Positions 1-12,632 are shown, numbered from the stretch's first letter. The stretch is DNA of 64,000 nt from Buxus sempervirens (GCA_947561395.2 OX387192.1:6918221-6982220); one strand, 5' to 3'. Numbers and translations: made by a program. The notes: generated by a model from the letters alone, not told the origin.

Positions 1-1121
1 ACGTCGGTCGGCGGTAAGAAAATTTGGGTAAAAGTTGCTTCCGCTCACTCGACGCCAGGTGAGCGCGAGATAGGCGCGAGCTGAGCGCCAGGTTCGCGCG
101 AGCCGAGCGGTCGATTTTCGAGTGCACGCGAGTTGAGCGCCAGGTTCGCGCGAGCTCGGTGGTAAGTCGAATTTTAACGGGCGTCTAGCTAAGAGGTGAG
201 CGGCAGTGGGCGCCTGGTTCGCGGATACCCCCTGCGATTTCCAGTTCTCTGTAAATTCGAGATCTATATCTCTGGCTGTTTTGTTTCGGTCTGTTATTGC
301 TCCAATACCCTCCTAGTACTCCCAGAAGACTTCCCAACCATATTTGGATTTAATCTAAACACTTTTAATTTCAAGATAAAATTCCATCTCCGACTCTGTT
401 TCATGTCATTCCAGAAAACCAAAAGAAAACCAGAAAACTCATACATCACTTAAAATACAAACCATGCATAAGAATAAGCCCACGAAAACATCAAACACAA
501 AACCCAGTTGTAAATCAGTGCTACTCACATGAATGCGCTTATTCCAGAATATAGCAAAACCTCGGCCGATCACCACTCCGGCCACGCACGCGAGTACAGA
601 ATCTACCCAACCAATATGTCTCGAGCAGAGAGAAATAACCCACTCAACTTCAACTTCAAGATCCGTCTCTTACCCCTTGCGATCCTGGTTCTTCACGAGC
701 AGAACCCTAATCGCCACTCCAGCCGATTCTCCTGAGCTCCTAAGTATCAGACTAACGAACAATATTTTCGTAAGTAATATGCGTATTTCCTTTAAACCCA
801 AAACCCTACTTACCCTTTTTGTACATTTACCTTGCGATACATACGCCGCTCGATTAATCTTTTAACTCCTTGATCCTATGCGTGCTCGCCCACCGGAAAC
901 ACTACATGTTCCGAATCCACTTACGTTAATAAGCACACAACTATACTTTCCTAATAATAATGATAATAATAAAATTTTCCAGAAAAATTGGCTATATAAC
1001 GCCTGTACATGCGAGTATGGGCTAAGCCCTCAAACCACAAAAATCACCTGATAAACACAGTTTATATATCAAAATAAATAACTAAATAAATAAATAACTC
1101 ACCAAAAATCAGGGTCTTACA
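1..1121 (-). mobile_element. Partial LTR of a Ty3/gypsy (Tekay-like) element, minus strand
   Basis: Read on the minus strand, this block starts at 1121 with TGTAAGACCCTG, which resembles the TGTAAAACCCCG start of the complete LTR at 61163. It continues into a 5'-UTR-like stretch and, near 1-180, into GC-rich sequence built on the word GCGAGCTGAGCGCC. No polypurine tract precedes the 1121 end (to its right on the plus strand), so it is either the 5' LTR of an element lying left of the window or a solo LTR. The other end is outside the window, so no target duplication can be tested. The short open frames here have no recognisable protein content. Confidence 0.6.
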
Positions 1122-2034
1122 TTCATGTAGCTTGAGTTGAAACTTAGTTCATTCCTCCATGTATCTTGGAGTGCTCCTATGTCTCGTTGGTCAATTTTTA
1201 TTATCAAAACAAAGTTGTTACAATGATTTGGTTTTTGGCTGTTCAATGTCTAGTGGGAATATTTGGTTATGGATCCATAGGTTAGCTAGGTAGTGAAATG
1301 GGGTACTTTTTGATAGATTAACCCTATTTTCTATCTATGCTCCCACTATGTATCTTGGTATAGTCTTTTCTTTTGGGTATATGTTGTTGTAATTTGATTG
1401 GATTGTACTTGCCAACCCAATACTATATCTGGTTGGGTGCTCTGCCTTGTTATGATGATCGTGTATCTGGGCTTCATACAATAAAGAGTAAAGTGGCAAT
1501 TGGGAACGGAAACATTAGTCTTTCAAAGATATGTTAGTTCACGAGTCCTGTGATGTCATTATGTGGTGTGCTATGTGTATATTAATTAGAGTTATTATTG
1601 ACGTTTAATTTTTACCACTTATACCTCATGAAATTGATTTTGGAAAATCATATAGACTGTTTTCTAGCATATATATTGCTATTTACTGAGATTTATATCT
1701 CACTCTAGTTTTCGCTATTTTTCAGGTAATTTTGGAGAGGACGTCAAGGTTTGGTTAGAATCAAGTGGGCAGGAATGAATTCTAGCAAGACTAAATAAAA
1801 GTTTAGTAATGGAGGAAGGTTTTATTTTTGAAAGTATTTTTGAGTGTGAGAGTTAGATGAACCTTTGTCCAAAATTTTATAAATATTAATTAGTTATTGT
1901 TTCATGTTTCCGCTTATTACTCCAATGTAAGAGAATTTGAAAAATTGTATCTAAATTTTAGTTTTCTGTGCGCCCAATCGTAGCACTTGGGTTTGGATTT
2001 ATACTTTTAAAGTAATCCGAATCCGAGCGCTACA
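1122..2034 (+). mobile_element. 3' portion of a related LTR, plus strand
   Basis: This stretch shares diagnostic words in the same order and orientation with the LTR at 61163-63516: TTATGGATCCATAG (near 1267 and 62327), TACTGAG followed by a TATCTC-type word (near 1684 and 63010), and a terminal CTACA/TTACA end. It looks like a diverged LTR that has lost its 5' half, cut at 1121/1122 where the minus-strand LTR begins. It ends at 2034, and the spacer duplication starts at once. No coding content was seen. Confidence 0.55.
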
Positions 2035-2440
2035 TCATTCCCCTTGCAGTCCTGGCCTTCTACTCCTCAATGTTCTATTCCTCTTTGTAGACCTCTGATT
2101 CACAGATTGGATTGATCGAGAAGAAAAAAAAGAATAGAAAATGCAAAATTTCAATGGTAAATTTCTTATGGGTTGTGAAAATATTGTGCCCCTTTTCCAA
2201 ATTCAATTTTGAGGACATTCAGGTTCTTCTCTTTCTTGTTTTGCTTTGTTCTCTTTTGTTCAAATTGAAGCTTTTCTTCATGCTGAGATATTCTCTTCCA
2301 CAATTAGTTTTATTTTCTTGGTTCTAATAAATTCCAATAGCTGCAGAATCCATGAAATCTCCGGATTTTTTCTGTTTTCTGATTTAGAATTATTTTGAGT
2401 TGTATATAGTTCAGTATAAATGGTTGGTAACTTCTTTGTG
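2035..2440. repeat. Direct duplication, copy 1 (leader/intron-like)
   Basis: About 400 bp repeated in diverged form at 2818-3293. Shared words include TTTCTTATGGGTTGTGAAA, AATTCAATTTTGAGGA and AAATTCCAATAGCTGCAGAAT. The mix of TTCTTG-rich pyrimidine tracts and candidate GT donor sites resembles a plant 5'-UTR intron, but no coding exon is attached. It starts directly at the end of the LTR fragment. A shorter third copy lies at 59175-59259. Confidence 0.65.
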
Positions 2441-2817
2441 TTATGGAGGCAATTGTCATATGCAGTTTCATGCAGAACTTGTGGATGAGAAACGTTCTAC
2501 CCCATCTGCTTCACTTGATTTAGGATCAAGAGATGCAAATGGAACCTGAAATTTTTTATGCGAAGGCATAATAATTGGAGCAAAATAGTTGGGATAATTA
2601 AGGCCATATCATGTGATAAACTGCTCATTAGTCGCTTTTCCTTTTTCAATGTCCCAACTTATATTGATAAGGTTTTGCCTTAAGGCCATCAACAGACAAC
2701 ACACCATGCCATATAGGTATATAAATCGGAAATTTCAATTGTGTATTTACCTACGAATCTTGCCACCTATTGCTTCTTTTTATTTCTTCAAAGCACAGGT
2801 GGTTGCATAAAATTTAT
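2441..2817. other. Spacer between the duplicated blocks
   Basis: AT-rich sequence between the two duplication copies. It holds no gene, RNA or repeat that I recognise. Confidence 0.5.
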
Positions 2818-3293
2818 CATTCCTTGGGCATCCTTGCTCTTCTACTTCTGAATGTCCTACTCTTCTTCGGAAAGCTTTGGTTAATCGAGTGATTAACCTT
2901 TTTCCCTTGTCCATCAAATTCTTCCTATTCTTTGGGAAGCTCTGATTCATCAATTGTATTAATCTGAAAAAATAAGAATACAAAATGTAAAATTTAAAGA
3001 GTAAATTTCTTATGGGTTGTGAAATATCTGTGCCCCTTTTCCGAATTCAATTTTGAGGAAAGTCAGGTTCTTTTGTTTCTTGTTTTGCTTCTTCTTCTTC
3101 TGTTCAAATTGAAGTCTTTCTTCATGCAGAGATTTTCTCCTCCACACCTAGTTTTATTTTCTTGGTTTGCAAGTATATTAAATAAATTCCAATAGCTGCA
3201 GAATCCAAGCAATCTACAGATTTTTTCTGTTTTCTATTTTAGAATTATTTTTAGTTGTGTATAGTTCAGTATAAAGGGTTGGTAACTTCATTG
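2818..3293. repeat. Direct duplication, copy 2 (leader/intron-like)
   Basis: Second copy of the block at 2035-2440. It has about 70 bp of extra sequence near 2870-2940 and many substitutions, so the duplication is old. The last 85 bp (TATTAAATAAATTCC onward, 3175-3255) recur at 59175-59259. Confidence 0.65.
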
Positions 3294-3667
3294 TTAATAT
3301 GCTACACTAGAAAAAAAATAAAAACATTTGAAAAGGAGAACAATTGGGTAATACACTTTAATCTATGGAGAGAATAATCTAGAACGACTACTCTATAATA
3401 TTGTATTTTTATTCTGAATGTATTCATTTTTTGAAATCTATACTATATTTAACGCAAGAAGGCCCCTTGGGAAGCGTGCCTAAAACAATTCACTAATTTA
3501 CCAAAATGCCGATGCCATGTGTAGTTTAGGGTTTCAATAATACAAGGCCATACCCGTCTAAACTCAGCATTTTCATTCAAAACCGAGTCAGTTTGTAACT
3601 GCACCCCACTACTCCTCTCCTTATTCCCTCTCTCCACAAGCAGTACTCCACATGCACCCCCACTAGT
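3294..3667. other. Spacer ahead of element A
   Basis: Unannotated flanking DNA. The right half (3460-3665) is less AT-rich and pyrimidine-rich, as plant promoter or 5'-UTR sequence can be, but no start codon or exon can be defended. The last five bases before the element (3668-3672, ATATG) are the target duplication of element A. Confidence 0.4.
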
Positions 3668-3672
3668 ATATG

Positions 3673-4330
3673 TGTTTACACCCTATATGACCAACGAATA
3701 AAAGAAGAACACGTGGTACCTATGTGGCTTACTTAGGCCATGGCATCATCATACGTAGGCTTTGTACAGGCCATGTCAGCATTCGCATAAACCAAGAATA
3801 AAGGTAAAGCCACGCAAGCCAATACGACAAACCACATTCACAATTATCAGAAGATCGTGCCATCGGTCGTTCGAGAGTAACCTATTTACAATCATGGCCG
3901 AGCGGTTATCTATCTATAGCAGAAGACTGAAAACGGCCAACCGCCCATAAGATCGTGCAAGAGTAGGACGTTGAGCAACCGTCAAGGATCGGCTATAAAA
4001 GACCCAACTTCGAAGAACTCGAGGACACAATCCACACAACCGCAACCGGTTATAATATTATTTTGATCATCCGTGATCTTTATCCCCTCTCCTACACTGT
4101 AGTTAGAAGGATAAACTAGGATTTCTCTCACTGTTTCCAGTCGCAGTGATATCTTAGACCCCTCTTTACTCCGATTAACACCAGAATCCTGCCATCGGAG
4201 GGTAAGTTGAGGCCGCCCCTGACTCGCAGTTCTGTGTCTACAGAATCCCGAGCAGCCGGTCCCGAGACTCGCTCTGATCACGCTAGGAGACTTGTGTATT
4301 TTCGGGTAAGCAGCAATCCAAGGTGAACCC
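3673..4330 (+). mobile_element. Element A 5' LTR, part 1
   Basis: First 658 bp of the 5' LTR, beginning TGTTTACACCC and matching 28824 onward. It stops at AACCC (4326-4330), the duplicated target of element B, and resumes at 14012. The longest minus-strand open frame in it (3982-4353) recurs in the 3' LTR and has no recognisable protein content. Confidence 0.9.
3994..4000 (+). promoter_or_regulatory. Candidate TATA box of element A LTR
   Basis: TATAAAA in the context GGCTATAAAAGACC, conserved at the same place in the 3' LTR (29144-29150). Its position in the first third of the LTR fits the U3/R boundary. Assignment is by motif only. Confidence 0.5.
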
Positions 4331-5704
4331 TGGTGACTGTCGTACACAACCAAAGATAAACCACTACTTAAAAATATGCATATAGCAAGGTGAGTAGGGA
4401 TCGTTCCACCGAGAGTTTCTATCTCTTCTTATGCTTTAGAAAACAGAATTAAGAGGGGGTTTTGTCACAATGAGATCAGAAAATAACAGATTACTAAAAA
4501 CTTTAATAAATCAATCAAGAAAACAAACCTTGGTCTAAGTTAACATCCACCATCGGAATATCAAAGCTGATCATAGATGCTAGAATATATCAATTCATAC
4601 ATTAAACATTCACCCTTGGAAATACTTTCCAAACTCTTTCAATTATAGATAATCAGAAAACAAGCGATCTAATTAACCCTAACTACTAAACAACCTCACA
4701 CAAGCGGTAAAGATTTAATCCAGCAGCAGCTTTAGGGACAAGGAAGATTGATGAATCTAAACAATACAATCACAAGCGGCTGTATTTAATCTAGCAGAAA
4801 ATTCTTCCTAAAGTCTAACAATTCCTGACGCAGCAAATTATTAAACCTCAGTTGCTTCACAGATTAGAGGGATCAAACAATTACGGATTTGATATCTAGC
4901 CTAGCAATAAATTGCAACGAATAATAAACTAGTAGGCCTCCTAGCAATTAGACGGAACAATCATGAGAATAAACATAGAAGAATATCAATGCTCAAGTAT
5001 AAACTGAACAATTAAAACATTAAGATCTCACAGCTTTATTAATTCCGAGGTTTCAGCCTCCTTTGACCAAGAATAAACGTTTAGCCACACATGGCCATAA
5101 ATCACAAACTCAGAAGAAGAAGAAAGGGAGAAGAAGAAGAAGAGAAAAGAGGACGCCCAGAACTCAGAAAAACTCCCTTTTTAAAGAGAAAAATCATGAA
5201 CTTTCCTTCCAAGCCTCCTTAGGAAGAGAGAACTCCCTTTCCTAGTATATCCACGACTTTCCAAGTCCAAAAACGACCTAATCTCTTTAATTAGAAACCC
5301 TTAAAACTCTCCCTAAAAACTAGAAGAAGATCCCCAAGAAAAAGGAAATAAATCCGCAAAGTTCGGAATTTTATAACAGGTTTTTCTTCTTGATCGTTCG
5401 AACGCTCAGCGAACGGTCAGCGAACGCTGCTCTCGGGTTTCTCTGTAGAACACCAACGTTCGAACGTTAATCGAACGTTCAGCGAACGGTGAACATATCT
5501 TCTTCAATTTGACTCCGATTTTTACGTCGTTTGAACCATGACTTCTATAATCACCAAGAGTATCTAATTAGCTTCATTTTTCCCACATGCTGCCAATTGT
5601 CACCTAAATCAAAATATGAGCATAATCAGTGTATTTAGGCACAAAAGTAAATTCAAAAGGTTACACATTAGTAGAGAAAAATATAACAAATTGATTTCTT
5701 ATCA
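4331..5704 (-). mobile_element. Element B 3' LTR
   Basis: Minus-strand LTR running TGATAAG (5704) to CAGTCACCA (4331). It contains an AGAAGA-rich microsatellite (5113-5150) and a cluster of CGAACG/CGTTCG words (5395-5492). Small open frames, such as the one at 5063-5245, are low-complexity products of the microsatellite. Confidence 0.92.
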
Positions 5705-7193
5705 AATTCCCCCACACTTAACCTTTGCTCGTCCTCGGGCAAAACTTAAATTCACTTTCCCAAAAAATTCAGATTGATATCTCATTAACAAGAATCAGAA
5801 AGCAATTCAAAACTTAGAACCTATCATGAACAAATATTTCTGAAATAGTCAGAATCACTTAGCAAGTATTTTCACTTGAAGGTGGAGCAAACCAAACACA
5901 TAGACCCTCAGAAATAAACACTCAACACTCTTGCAATGGAAGGGTATGTGTTTCACTCAAATTTATTCCAATGGAATTGATCTACCATAAGCTTGTTTAT
6001 CTTCTCAATCTCCACCACTGGGATCACATGAATAACATAAATCATAAGGGCTTTTCATGGGTTGTAATGGGGCTTAGGATGAAGGTAGGAAATAAGTGGG
6101 AATGTAGCTCAAAAGCCTTAGAAACTAATGGAGCAAAAGTACATCATCTTAAGCTTAAATGTATAAGACATATAAAACCAATCACTCCCTTCAGGAAATT
6201 ATTCTTTTTCATATATCATGCATAAACAAACCCTTTTTCTTCTTGAAACTTTATGAAAATTTATGGCAATTTGTGCCATTCACAAGATTTTTCTTTCTAT
6301 CACTTCTTTTTCTTCCTTTTCTTTTCTGTTCTGTTTTTTTTTTTTTTTTTTTTTTTTTTTCAAACTAGTAGTGGAACTCCAGAATTGAGGATAAAACATG
6401 TTCCCTTCCACCAATCATAGCCATACCAAAAACACCCCCACACTTACTTCTTGTACACCCATGCATACCAGAATAATGAACAATGCTCCACTAGATCTTC
6501 AACTTGGGTAAAGGCATAATCAACAGCTTGGTATAAGATTTATAATCTGGGTTCTCAGAAAAGTCAATAAAGCTCAATGGGGTTTACAAAAGGAAAATAA
6601 TCAATCACAAGGTAGGCTATTTGGCTTTTATAACTTATAACAAAGAAGGCCTTAATCATATTCATGCATACATGTGTCAATGTGATCTTGAATGAGAATC
6701 AAAGCAAGTTCTAGAGAAACAAAACCAGGGAAGAATATCACACAAGAAAGAATAAAAGACTGATATGGATGTGTCAGTCCAAAGGCTCAAAATCTCACCA
6801 GCTTTTGTCTATCAAGTTTGGTCATTACCATCCTCAAGGAAAAATAACTAAACCAAGTAATGCTAAGTTGAAAGATTACTCATTCAATCATGTTCTGAAT
6901 TTTTCTCAAGCTTAACAGAATCTTTCTCATGACATACACAATCAGCTACTGTTGAAAACCACACAAGAACAAAAACAAACTCACTTAAAAACAAATTAAA
7001 ACACACTTGATACCCTCCCCCACACTTAAAACTTACATTGTCCCCAATGTAAAGTAAATGCAAAGAAAAAGCAACAAAAATAACTAAAACATAAACGCAG
7101 AAATTAAAAGAGAAAAGGAACAAACTCCCCTTGGGTTGCCTCCCAAGCAGCGCCTTTGTTTATTGTCTTTGGCTCGACTCAATTCTGCTGTCC
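5705..7193 (-). other. Element B 3' internal region without env, three polypurine tracts
   Basis: About 1.5 kb between the end of pol and the 3' LTR. Athila relatives often carry an env-like frame here, but none is visible. The minus strand holds AAGTGTGGGGG three times: next to the LTR (complement of 5705-5719, the probable polypurine primer), at 6432-6446 and at 7014-7028. The third is preceded by GGGGACAATGTAAG, a motif common in this lineage. A run of T at 6334-6360 is also present. The 79-codon frame at 6884-7123 overlaps one tract and has no recognised domain. Confidence 0.7.
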
Positions 7194-10100
7194 TTAATCA
7201 GAATATGCTGGATCCTCAATGTGCAATTCAGCCACTGGTTCTGATTGGAAACCTTCATGGAAAGGCTTAAGTCTATGGCCATTCACTTTGAACACTTTGG
7301 AAGTGATTAAGCTTTGCACTTCAACTGCACCATGATGAAAAATATTAGTAACAATAAAAGGTCCAATCCAACGAGAACGCAACTTACCAGGAAATAGACG
7401 AAGCCTTGAATGGTAAAGAAGGACTTTTTGACCAATTTGAAATTCCTTCCTAGAGATCATCTTATCATGGAAAGCCTTTGTCTTTTCCTTATAAATCCTG
7501 GCACTCTCATATGCATCATTGCGAATTTCCTCTAGTTCTTGTAGCTGCAACTTCCTATGATCTCCATTCTCATCCATCTTATTGTTAAAATTCTTGACAG
7601 CCCAATAAGCCTTGTGTTCTAATTCAACTGGAAGGTGGCATGGCTTCCCAAACACCAACCGATAAGGGGACATACCAATAGGAGTCTTGTATGCAGTCCT
7701 ATATGCCCACAAAGCATCATCTAAGCGCAAACTCCAATCTTTTCGATTTGGATTTACTGTTTTTTCAAGAATGGACTTGATCTCTCTATTCGATGTTTCA
7801 GCTTGTCCACTGGTTTGTGGGTGATATGCAGTTGAAACTTTGTGGGTAACATGATATTTCTTCAGCAAAGCTTCCACAGTTCGATTGCAGAAATGAGTAC
7901 CTCGGTCACTGATTAAAGCTCTTGGTATTCCAAACCTGGAAAATATATTTGACTTAAGAAAATCTGCAACCACTTTAGAATCATCAGTCCTGGTGGCTTT
8001 TGCTTCCACCCATTTTGAGACATAATCAACAGCAAGGAGGATATAAACATAACCAAAGGACAAAGGGAAAGGTCCCATAAAATCAATGCCCCAAACATCA
8101 AAAATTTCACAAAACAGTAGGGGGGTTTGTGGCATCTCATTCCTTTGGGAAATATTACCTGTTCTTTGGCAATTAGCACATGACTTACAGAAGGTATATG
8201 CATCTCGGAACAGATGTGGCCAATAAAAACCACATTCTAGTACCTTTCTTGCTGTTCTTTTAGCTCCAAAGTGTCCTCCACATGCATAAGAATGACAAAA
8301 GGTGAGAATGGAAGTAATTTCATGTTCAGGTACACACCTTCTTATTACTTGATCTGCACAATGCTTCCATAAGTAGGGATCATCCCATACAAAATACTTA
8401 CAGTCACTCTTTAGCTTGTCTCTTTGAGCTTTTGCAAAACCAGGAGGTAACACATTAGTAACCAAATAATTGACAATATTTGCATACCAAGGTGTCTTCA
8501 AACTTGCTGAGAACAGTTGCTCATCAGGGAATGTTTCGTGCAACTGAAGTGTATCCTCTACATGAGTTAAGCGACTCAAGTGATCTGCAACGCAGTTCTC
8601 TGTCCCTCTTTTATCTTTGATTACCATATCGAATTCACTCAAGAGAAGTATCCATCTGATCAATCTTGGTTTTGCTTCTTTCTTCGTCATCAAATAGCGA
8701 AGAGCTGCATGATCAGAATAAACAATCACTTTAGTACCAAGTAAGTAAGAACGGAACTTTTCCAAAGCAAAAACAACAGCCAACAGTTCTTTCTCAGTAG
8801 TAGTGTAATTCTGTTGTGCATCATTCAAAGTTCTGGAAGCATAGTAGATGGCATGAGATGCTTTGCCAATTCTTTGACCCAAAACAGCTCCTACAGCATA
8901 ATCACTGGCATCACACATGATCTCAAAAGGCACAGTCCAATCAGGTGGCTGTATTACAGGAGTAGATGTTAACAGTGCTTTCAACTTGTCAAATGCCCTT
9001 TTGCATGCTTCATCAAACTCAAAGGTCACATCCTTTTGTAGCAACTTGCATAAGGGGGATGCTATGTTGGAGAAGTCTTTGATAAATCTTCTGTAAAAAC
9101 CTGCATGTCCAAGAAAAGAACGAATCTCCCGTACACTAGTAGGATAAGGTAAAGATTGAATAACATCCACTTTTGCTTTATCTACCTCAATTCCTTTAGA
9201 TGAAACAACATGACCCAAGACTATACCTTGCTCAACTAGAAAATGACATTTTTCAGAATTTAACACAAGGTTAGTTTCTATGCATCTTTGAAGAACAAGT
9301 GTAAGGTTATGCAAACAGTTATCAAAGGAATCTCCATGAACTGTAAAATCATCCATGAAAACTTCTATGAATTGTTCAAGATATTCAGAAAATATGCTGA
9401 CCATACACCTTTGGAAAGTAGCTGGGGCATTGCAAAGGCCGAAAGGCATTCGTCGATATGCAAAAGTGCCAAATGGGCATGTGAAAGTTGTCTTTTCTTG
9501 ATCTTCAGGAGCAATGGCAATTTGGAAGTAACCTGAATAACCATCAAGAAAACAGTAGTAAGAATGACCAGCTAACCTTTCAAGCATTTGATCAATAAAA
9601 GGCAAAGGAAAGTGATCCTTGCGGGTTACAGCATTTAATTTTCTGTAATCTATACAAACCCTCCACCCATTTTGAACTCGGGTGGGAACTAATTCATCAT
9701 TCTGATTTTTCACCACTGTTATTCCCGTCTTCTTGGGAACCACTTGAACCGGGCTGACCCAACAGCTATCTGAAATAGGGTAAATCATCCCTACTTCCAG
9801 AAGTTTTAGAATCTCCTTTTTCACTACATCCATCATGGGTGGGTTCAGCTTTCTTTGTGGTTGACGTGAAGGTTTTGCTCCTTCTTCCATCAAAATCCGA
9901 TGCATGCATGTAGATGGACTGATTCCCTTAATATCTGCAATTGCCCAGCCAATAGCCATTTGATGCTTCTTAAGAACTTGGACAAGTTGTTCCTCTTGAG
10001 AGGCAGTGAGTTTGTTGGAGATGATTACTGGCAAGGTTCCTTTCTCTCCAAGAAAAGCATATTTCAGATGGCTTGGAAGAGGTTTCAAATCTGGAATGGG

Positions 10101-12584
10101 GGGCTGCAAAACAGAGGGTAAAGGTCTCTTGTTAGAAATTGGTAATGCAATATGTTGAAAAGAATCTGAATATGGTAACTTTGGGGAAACATCCAATGCT
10201 GCAACAGTTTCATGTAAATCAGCATTCAAAGCCAATTCTCCATTCTCTTTCTCAAGATGGTTGCTGAGGACAACTTCTAAATTATCTTTTCCATCAAGTT
10301 CAAAAGTGTCCTGTGCAAAAGAATCAATCAGATCAACAGAATATACAGGATTTTCATCACAAGGATATTTCATGGCATTATATATATTAAACTTAACAAA
10401 TGAACCATCAAATTCCATGGTAAGTGTGCCTTCATGAACATCTATCATAGTCTTAGATGTTTTTAAGAATGGTCTTCCTAGCAAGATAGGTGAATTCTGA
10501 TCACCATTTTCCATATCAAGAACATAAAAATCGGCTGGAAAAACCAAATCATTTACTTTCACTAGAACATCCTCTACAACACCTTTAGGATATGCATTTG
10601 ATCGGTCAGCCAATTGGATTACGACACCAGTTTTGTTCAAAGGTCCAAGTTTTAAGGATTCATAAATAGAATATGGCATGACATTTATAGAAGCTCCTAA
10701 ATCTATCATGGCTTTTTCAAACTTGGTGTCTCCTATCATACAAGGAATAGTAAACATACCTGGATCCTTGCATTTTGTAGGGAGTTTACTTTGAATAACA
10801 GCAGAAACATTCTCCCCTCCTCTTACTTTCCCAGTAAGCTTCTGTCCCCTCTTTATGGTACATAGCTCTTTCAGAAATTTGGCATAACGAGGTACTTGTT
10901 TAATAGCATCAAAGAGTGGAATATTTACCTCACATTTTTTGAAAGTCTCATAAAGATCTGAGTTCTTCTCATATTTTCTATTTTCTTTTAAAGCCAAAGG
11001 AAAAGGGGGTACTGGTTTATAATCAGGAAGAGGATGGAATATACTTGCTTCATTTTCATTTGGAATGTCCTTCATGGCTTCACTTGTTTTCTCCTCTTCT
11101 TTATTCAGCATTGTAGGTGTTGGCTCTACTTGAGTTTCAACTTCTTTACCACTTCTCAAAACAATTGCACTGGCATTCTCTCTTGGATTCACTACTGTCT
11201 GAGAAGGTAATTTTCCTGAATTTTGTGCTTCCAAACGACTAATGGCAGTGGCCATTTGACCTACTTGGTTTTCCAAGCCTTGAATACTGTTTCTTGTCTC
11301 TTGCTGGAAGTGTTTTGTCTCCTGTTGAAATTGCACAGTGTTAGTGGCAAGAGATTTAACAATATCTTCTAAAGACATACCAGAATTAGAAGTGTGGCCC
11401 TGTTGTTGTCTTGGGGGGTATGGTTGCTTATATTGCTGGAAATTTGATCTGTTTGGAGGTATTTGCTGAGTTGCTTGTGGATTCCCATATCTAAGATTTG
11501 GGTGATCCCTCCACCCTGGGTTATATGTATCTGAATAAGGATCATATTTCCTTTGAGGTTGTCCAGGAAAACCACTTGCCCAGTTTGCTTGTTCATCATG
11601 TTCCTCTCTAAGAGTTGGACATATATCTGTTGCATGTCCTTCTACAGAGCAAATTCCACAAACTTTTGCTGTTTGCATGTTACCTGCATTCATATTACGA
11701 ACAAGAGAAGTCAGACTTGCAATTTGCTGTTCAAGGGAAGAAATATTTACCTCTCTGACTTGTTTAGATGAAGAATCAAGTCTACTGCCAAATTGCTGAG
11801 AGTTGGCTGCCATATTTGCAATCAGGTTCCTAGCAGCTTCTGGAGTTTTATCTACCAAAGCTCCTCCACTAGCAGCATCAATCATGTTCCTTTCAGTAGG
11901 TAAAAGTCCTTCATAAAAATACTGGATCAGTAGCTGTTCATTGATTTGATGATGGGGACAGCTTGCACACAGCTTCTTGAATCTTTCCCAATACTCATAC
12001 AGAGATTCCCCATTGTTTTGCCTTACACCACAAATTTCTTTTCTGATATTTGCTGCTCTTGAAGCTGGGAAATATTTTTCCAGGATTAACCTCTTCATCT
12101 CATTCCATGTAGTAACAGTCCCAGAAGGTAAGTAATAAAGCCAATCTTTAGCCGACTCCTTCAAAGAGAATGGGAAGGCTCTTAATTTAATCTGCTCTTC
12201 AGTTACTCCAGTGGGTTTCATGCTTGTACACACCACGTGAAACTCCTTCAGATGTTTGTGAGGATCTTCACCTGCAAATCCATGAAAAGAAGGCAAAAGA
12301 TGTATTAGTCCAGATTTTAATTCAAAAGTAGTAGCAACATCTAAAGTAGGAAAAGTTATGCATAAAGGTTGCTGATTTAAATCAGGAGCAGCAAGCTCTT
12401 TCAAAGTTCTGTTTCCAGCCATGGTTCCTTCTTCTTCGGAATCAGATTCACCAGCAAAAAGAGATGGATCGTCCTCTTCTGAATGTCTCTGTGCTGCCCT
12501 CCGTAGCCTGTGCAAACTTCTTTCGATTTCTGGATCTTTCTGCAAATAACCTTGGTTAGAAGATCGAGTTGCAGTAATAAACAA
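7194..12584 (-). CDS. Athila-type gag-pol polyprotein, 1,796 residues, intact
   Basis: Single open frame for the structural and enzymatic proteins of element B. In order: gag capsid region (about 60-300); a CCHC knuckle with C-x2-C-x4-H-x4-C spacing near 310; a proline/glutamine-rich linker; an aspartic protease with DLGAS near 627, the D-L-G variant usual in Athila; reverse transcriptase with catalytic FMDD near 1077; RNase H beginning near 1220 (CDASDYA); integrase with an HHCC zinc site (about 1420-1465) and a catalytic core starting near 1500 (WGIDFMGPF), including DRGTHF and the final Glu in SGQAE. The frame has no stop or shift over 5.4 kb. The first Met is 49 bases downstream of the LTR end. 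Whether gag and pol are separated by processing only, without frameshifting, is inferred from the continuous frame. The protein would assemble particles and integrate cDNA. Confidence 0.95.
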   Translation of the reverse strand: MFITATRSSNQGYLQKDPEIERSLHRLRRAAQRHSEEDDPSLFAGESDSEEEGTMAGNRTLKELAAPDLNQQPLCITFPTLDVATTFELKSGLIHLLPSFHGFAGEDPHKHLKEFHVVCTSMKPTGVTEEQIKLRAFPFSLKESAKDWLYYLPSGTVTTWNEMKRLILEKYFPASRAANIRKEICGVRQNNGESLYEYWERFKKLCASCPHHQINEQLLIQYFYEGLLPTERNMIDAASGGALVDKTPEAARNLIANMAANSQQFGSRLDSSSKQVREVNISSLEQQIASLTSLVRNMNAGNMQTAKVCGICSVEGHATDICPTLREEHDEQANWASGFPGQPQRKYDPYSDTYNPGWRDHPNLRYGNPQATQQIPPNRSNFQQYKQPYPPRQQQGHTSNSGMSLEDIVKSLATNTVQFQQETKHFQQETRNSIQGLENQVGQMATAISRLEAQNSGKLPSQTVVNPRENASAIVLRSGKEVETQVEPTPTMLNKEEEKTSEAMKDIPNENEASIFHPLPDYKPVPPFPLALKENRKYEKNSDLYETFKKCEVNIPLFDAIKQVPRYAKFLKELCTIKRGQKLTGKVRGGENVSAVIQSKLPTKCKDPGMFTIPCMIGDTKFEKAMIDLGASINVMPYSIYESLKLGPLNKTGVVIQLADRSNAYPKGVVEDVLVKVNDLVFPADFYVLDMENGDQNSPILLGRPFLKTSKTMIDVHEGTLTMEFDGSFVKFNIYNAMKYPCDENPVYSVDLIDSFAQDTFELDGKDNLEVVLSNHLEKENGELALNADLHETVAALDVSPKLPYSDSFQHIALPISNKRPLPSVLQPPIPDLKPLPSHLKYAFLGEKGTLPVIISNKLTASQEEQLVQVLKKHQMAIGWAIADIKGISPSTCMHRILMEEGAKPSRQPQRKLNPPMMDVVKKEILKLLEVGMIYPISDSCWVSPVQVVPKKTGITVVKNQNDELVPTRVQNGWRVCIDYRKLNAVTRKDHFPLPFIDQMLERLAGHSYYCFLDGYSGYFQIAIAPEDQEKTTFTCPFGTFAYRRMPFGLCNAPATFQRCMVSIFSEYLEQFIEVFMDDFTVHGDSFDNCLHNLTLVLQRCIETNLVLNSEKCHFLVEQGIVLGHVVSSKGIEVDKAKVDVIQSLPYPTSVREIRSFLGHAGFYRRFIKDFSNIASPLCKLLQKDVTFEFDEACKRAFDKLKALLTSTPVIQPPDWTVPFEIMCDASDYAVGAVLGQRIGKASHAIYYASRTLNDAQQNYTTTEKELLAVVFALEKFRSYLLGTKVIVYSDHAALRYLMTKKEAKPRLIRWILLLSEFDMVIKDKRGTENCVADHLSRLTHVEDTLQLHETFPDEQLFSASLKTPWYANIVNYLVTNVLPPGFAKAQRDKLKSDCKYFVWDDPYLWKHCADQVIRRCVPEHEITSILTFCHSYACGGHFGAKRTARKVLECGFYWPHLFRDAYTFCKSCANCQRTGNISQRNEMPQTPLLFCEIFDVWGIDFMGPFPLSFGYVYILLAVDYVSKWVEAKATRTDDSKVVADFLKSNIFSRFGIPRALISDRGTHFCNRTVEALLKKYHVTHKVSTAYHPQTSGQAETSNREIKSILEKTVNPNRKDWSLRLDDALWAYRTAYKTPIGMSPYRLVFGKPCHLPVELEHKAYWAVKNFNNKMDENGDHRKLQLQELEEIRNDAYESARIYKEKTKAFHDKMISRKEFQIGQKVLLYHSRLRLFPGKLRSRWIGPFIVTNIFHHGAVEVQSLITSKVFKVNGHRLKPFHEGFQSEPVAELHIEDPAYSD

Positions 12585-12609
12585 TCAAAGATGATTATCA
12601 AAGAGAAAC

Positions 12610-12630
12610 TCCCCGGCAACGGCGCCAAAA
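12610..12630 (-). promoter_or_regulatory. Element B primer-binding site (tRNA-Asp type)
   Basis: The minus strand reads TTTTGGCGCCGTTGCCGGGG two bases inside the 5' LTR. This matches the tRNA-Asp 3'-end-type primer site usual in Athila and Tat elements. It fixes the LTR boundary and the orientation. Confidence 0.9.
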
Positions 12631-12632
12631 TT

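Noticed and set aside
3982-4353. 123-codon minus-strand frame, partly repeated at 29132-29431
   Set aside because: Lies in the element A LTR, is disrupted in the other copy, and has no recognisable domain.
5063-5245. Lysine/arginine-rich 60-codon frame, duplicated at 13365-13547
   Set aside because: Product of the AGAAGA microsatellite in the element B LTRs.
5705-7193. Env-like gene of element B
   Set aside because: Searched for on the minus strand between pol and the 3' LTR; no frame with signal or membrane segments of sensible length was found.
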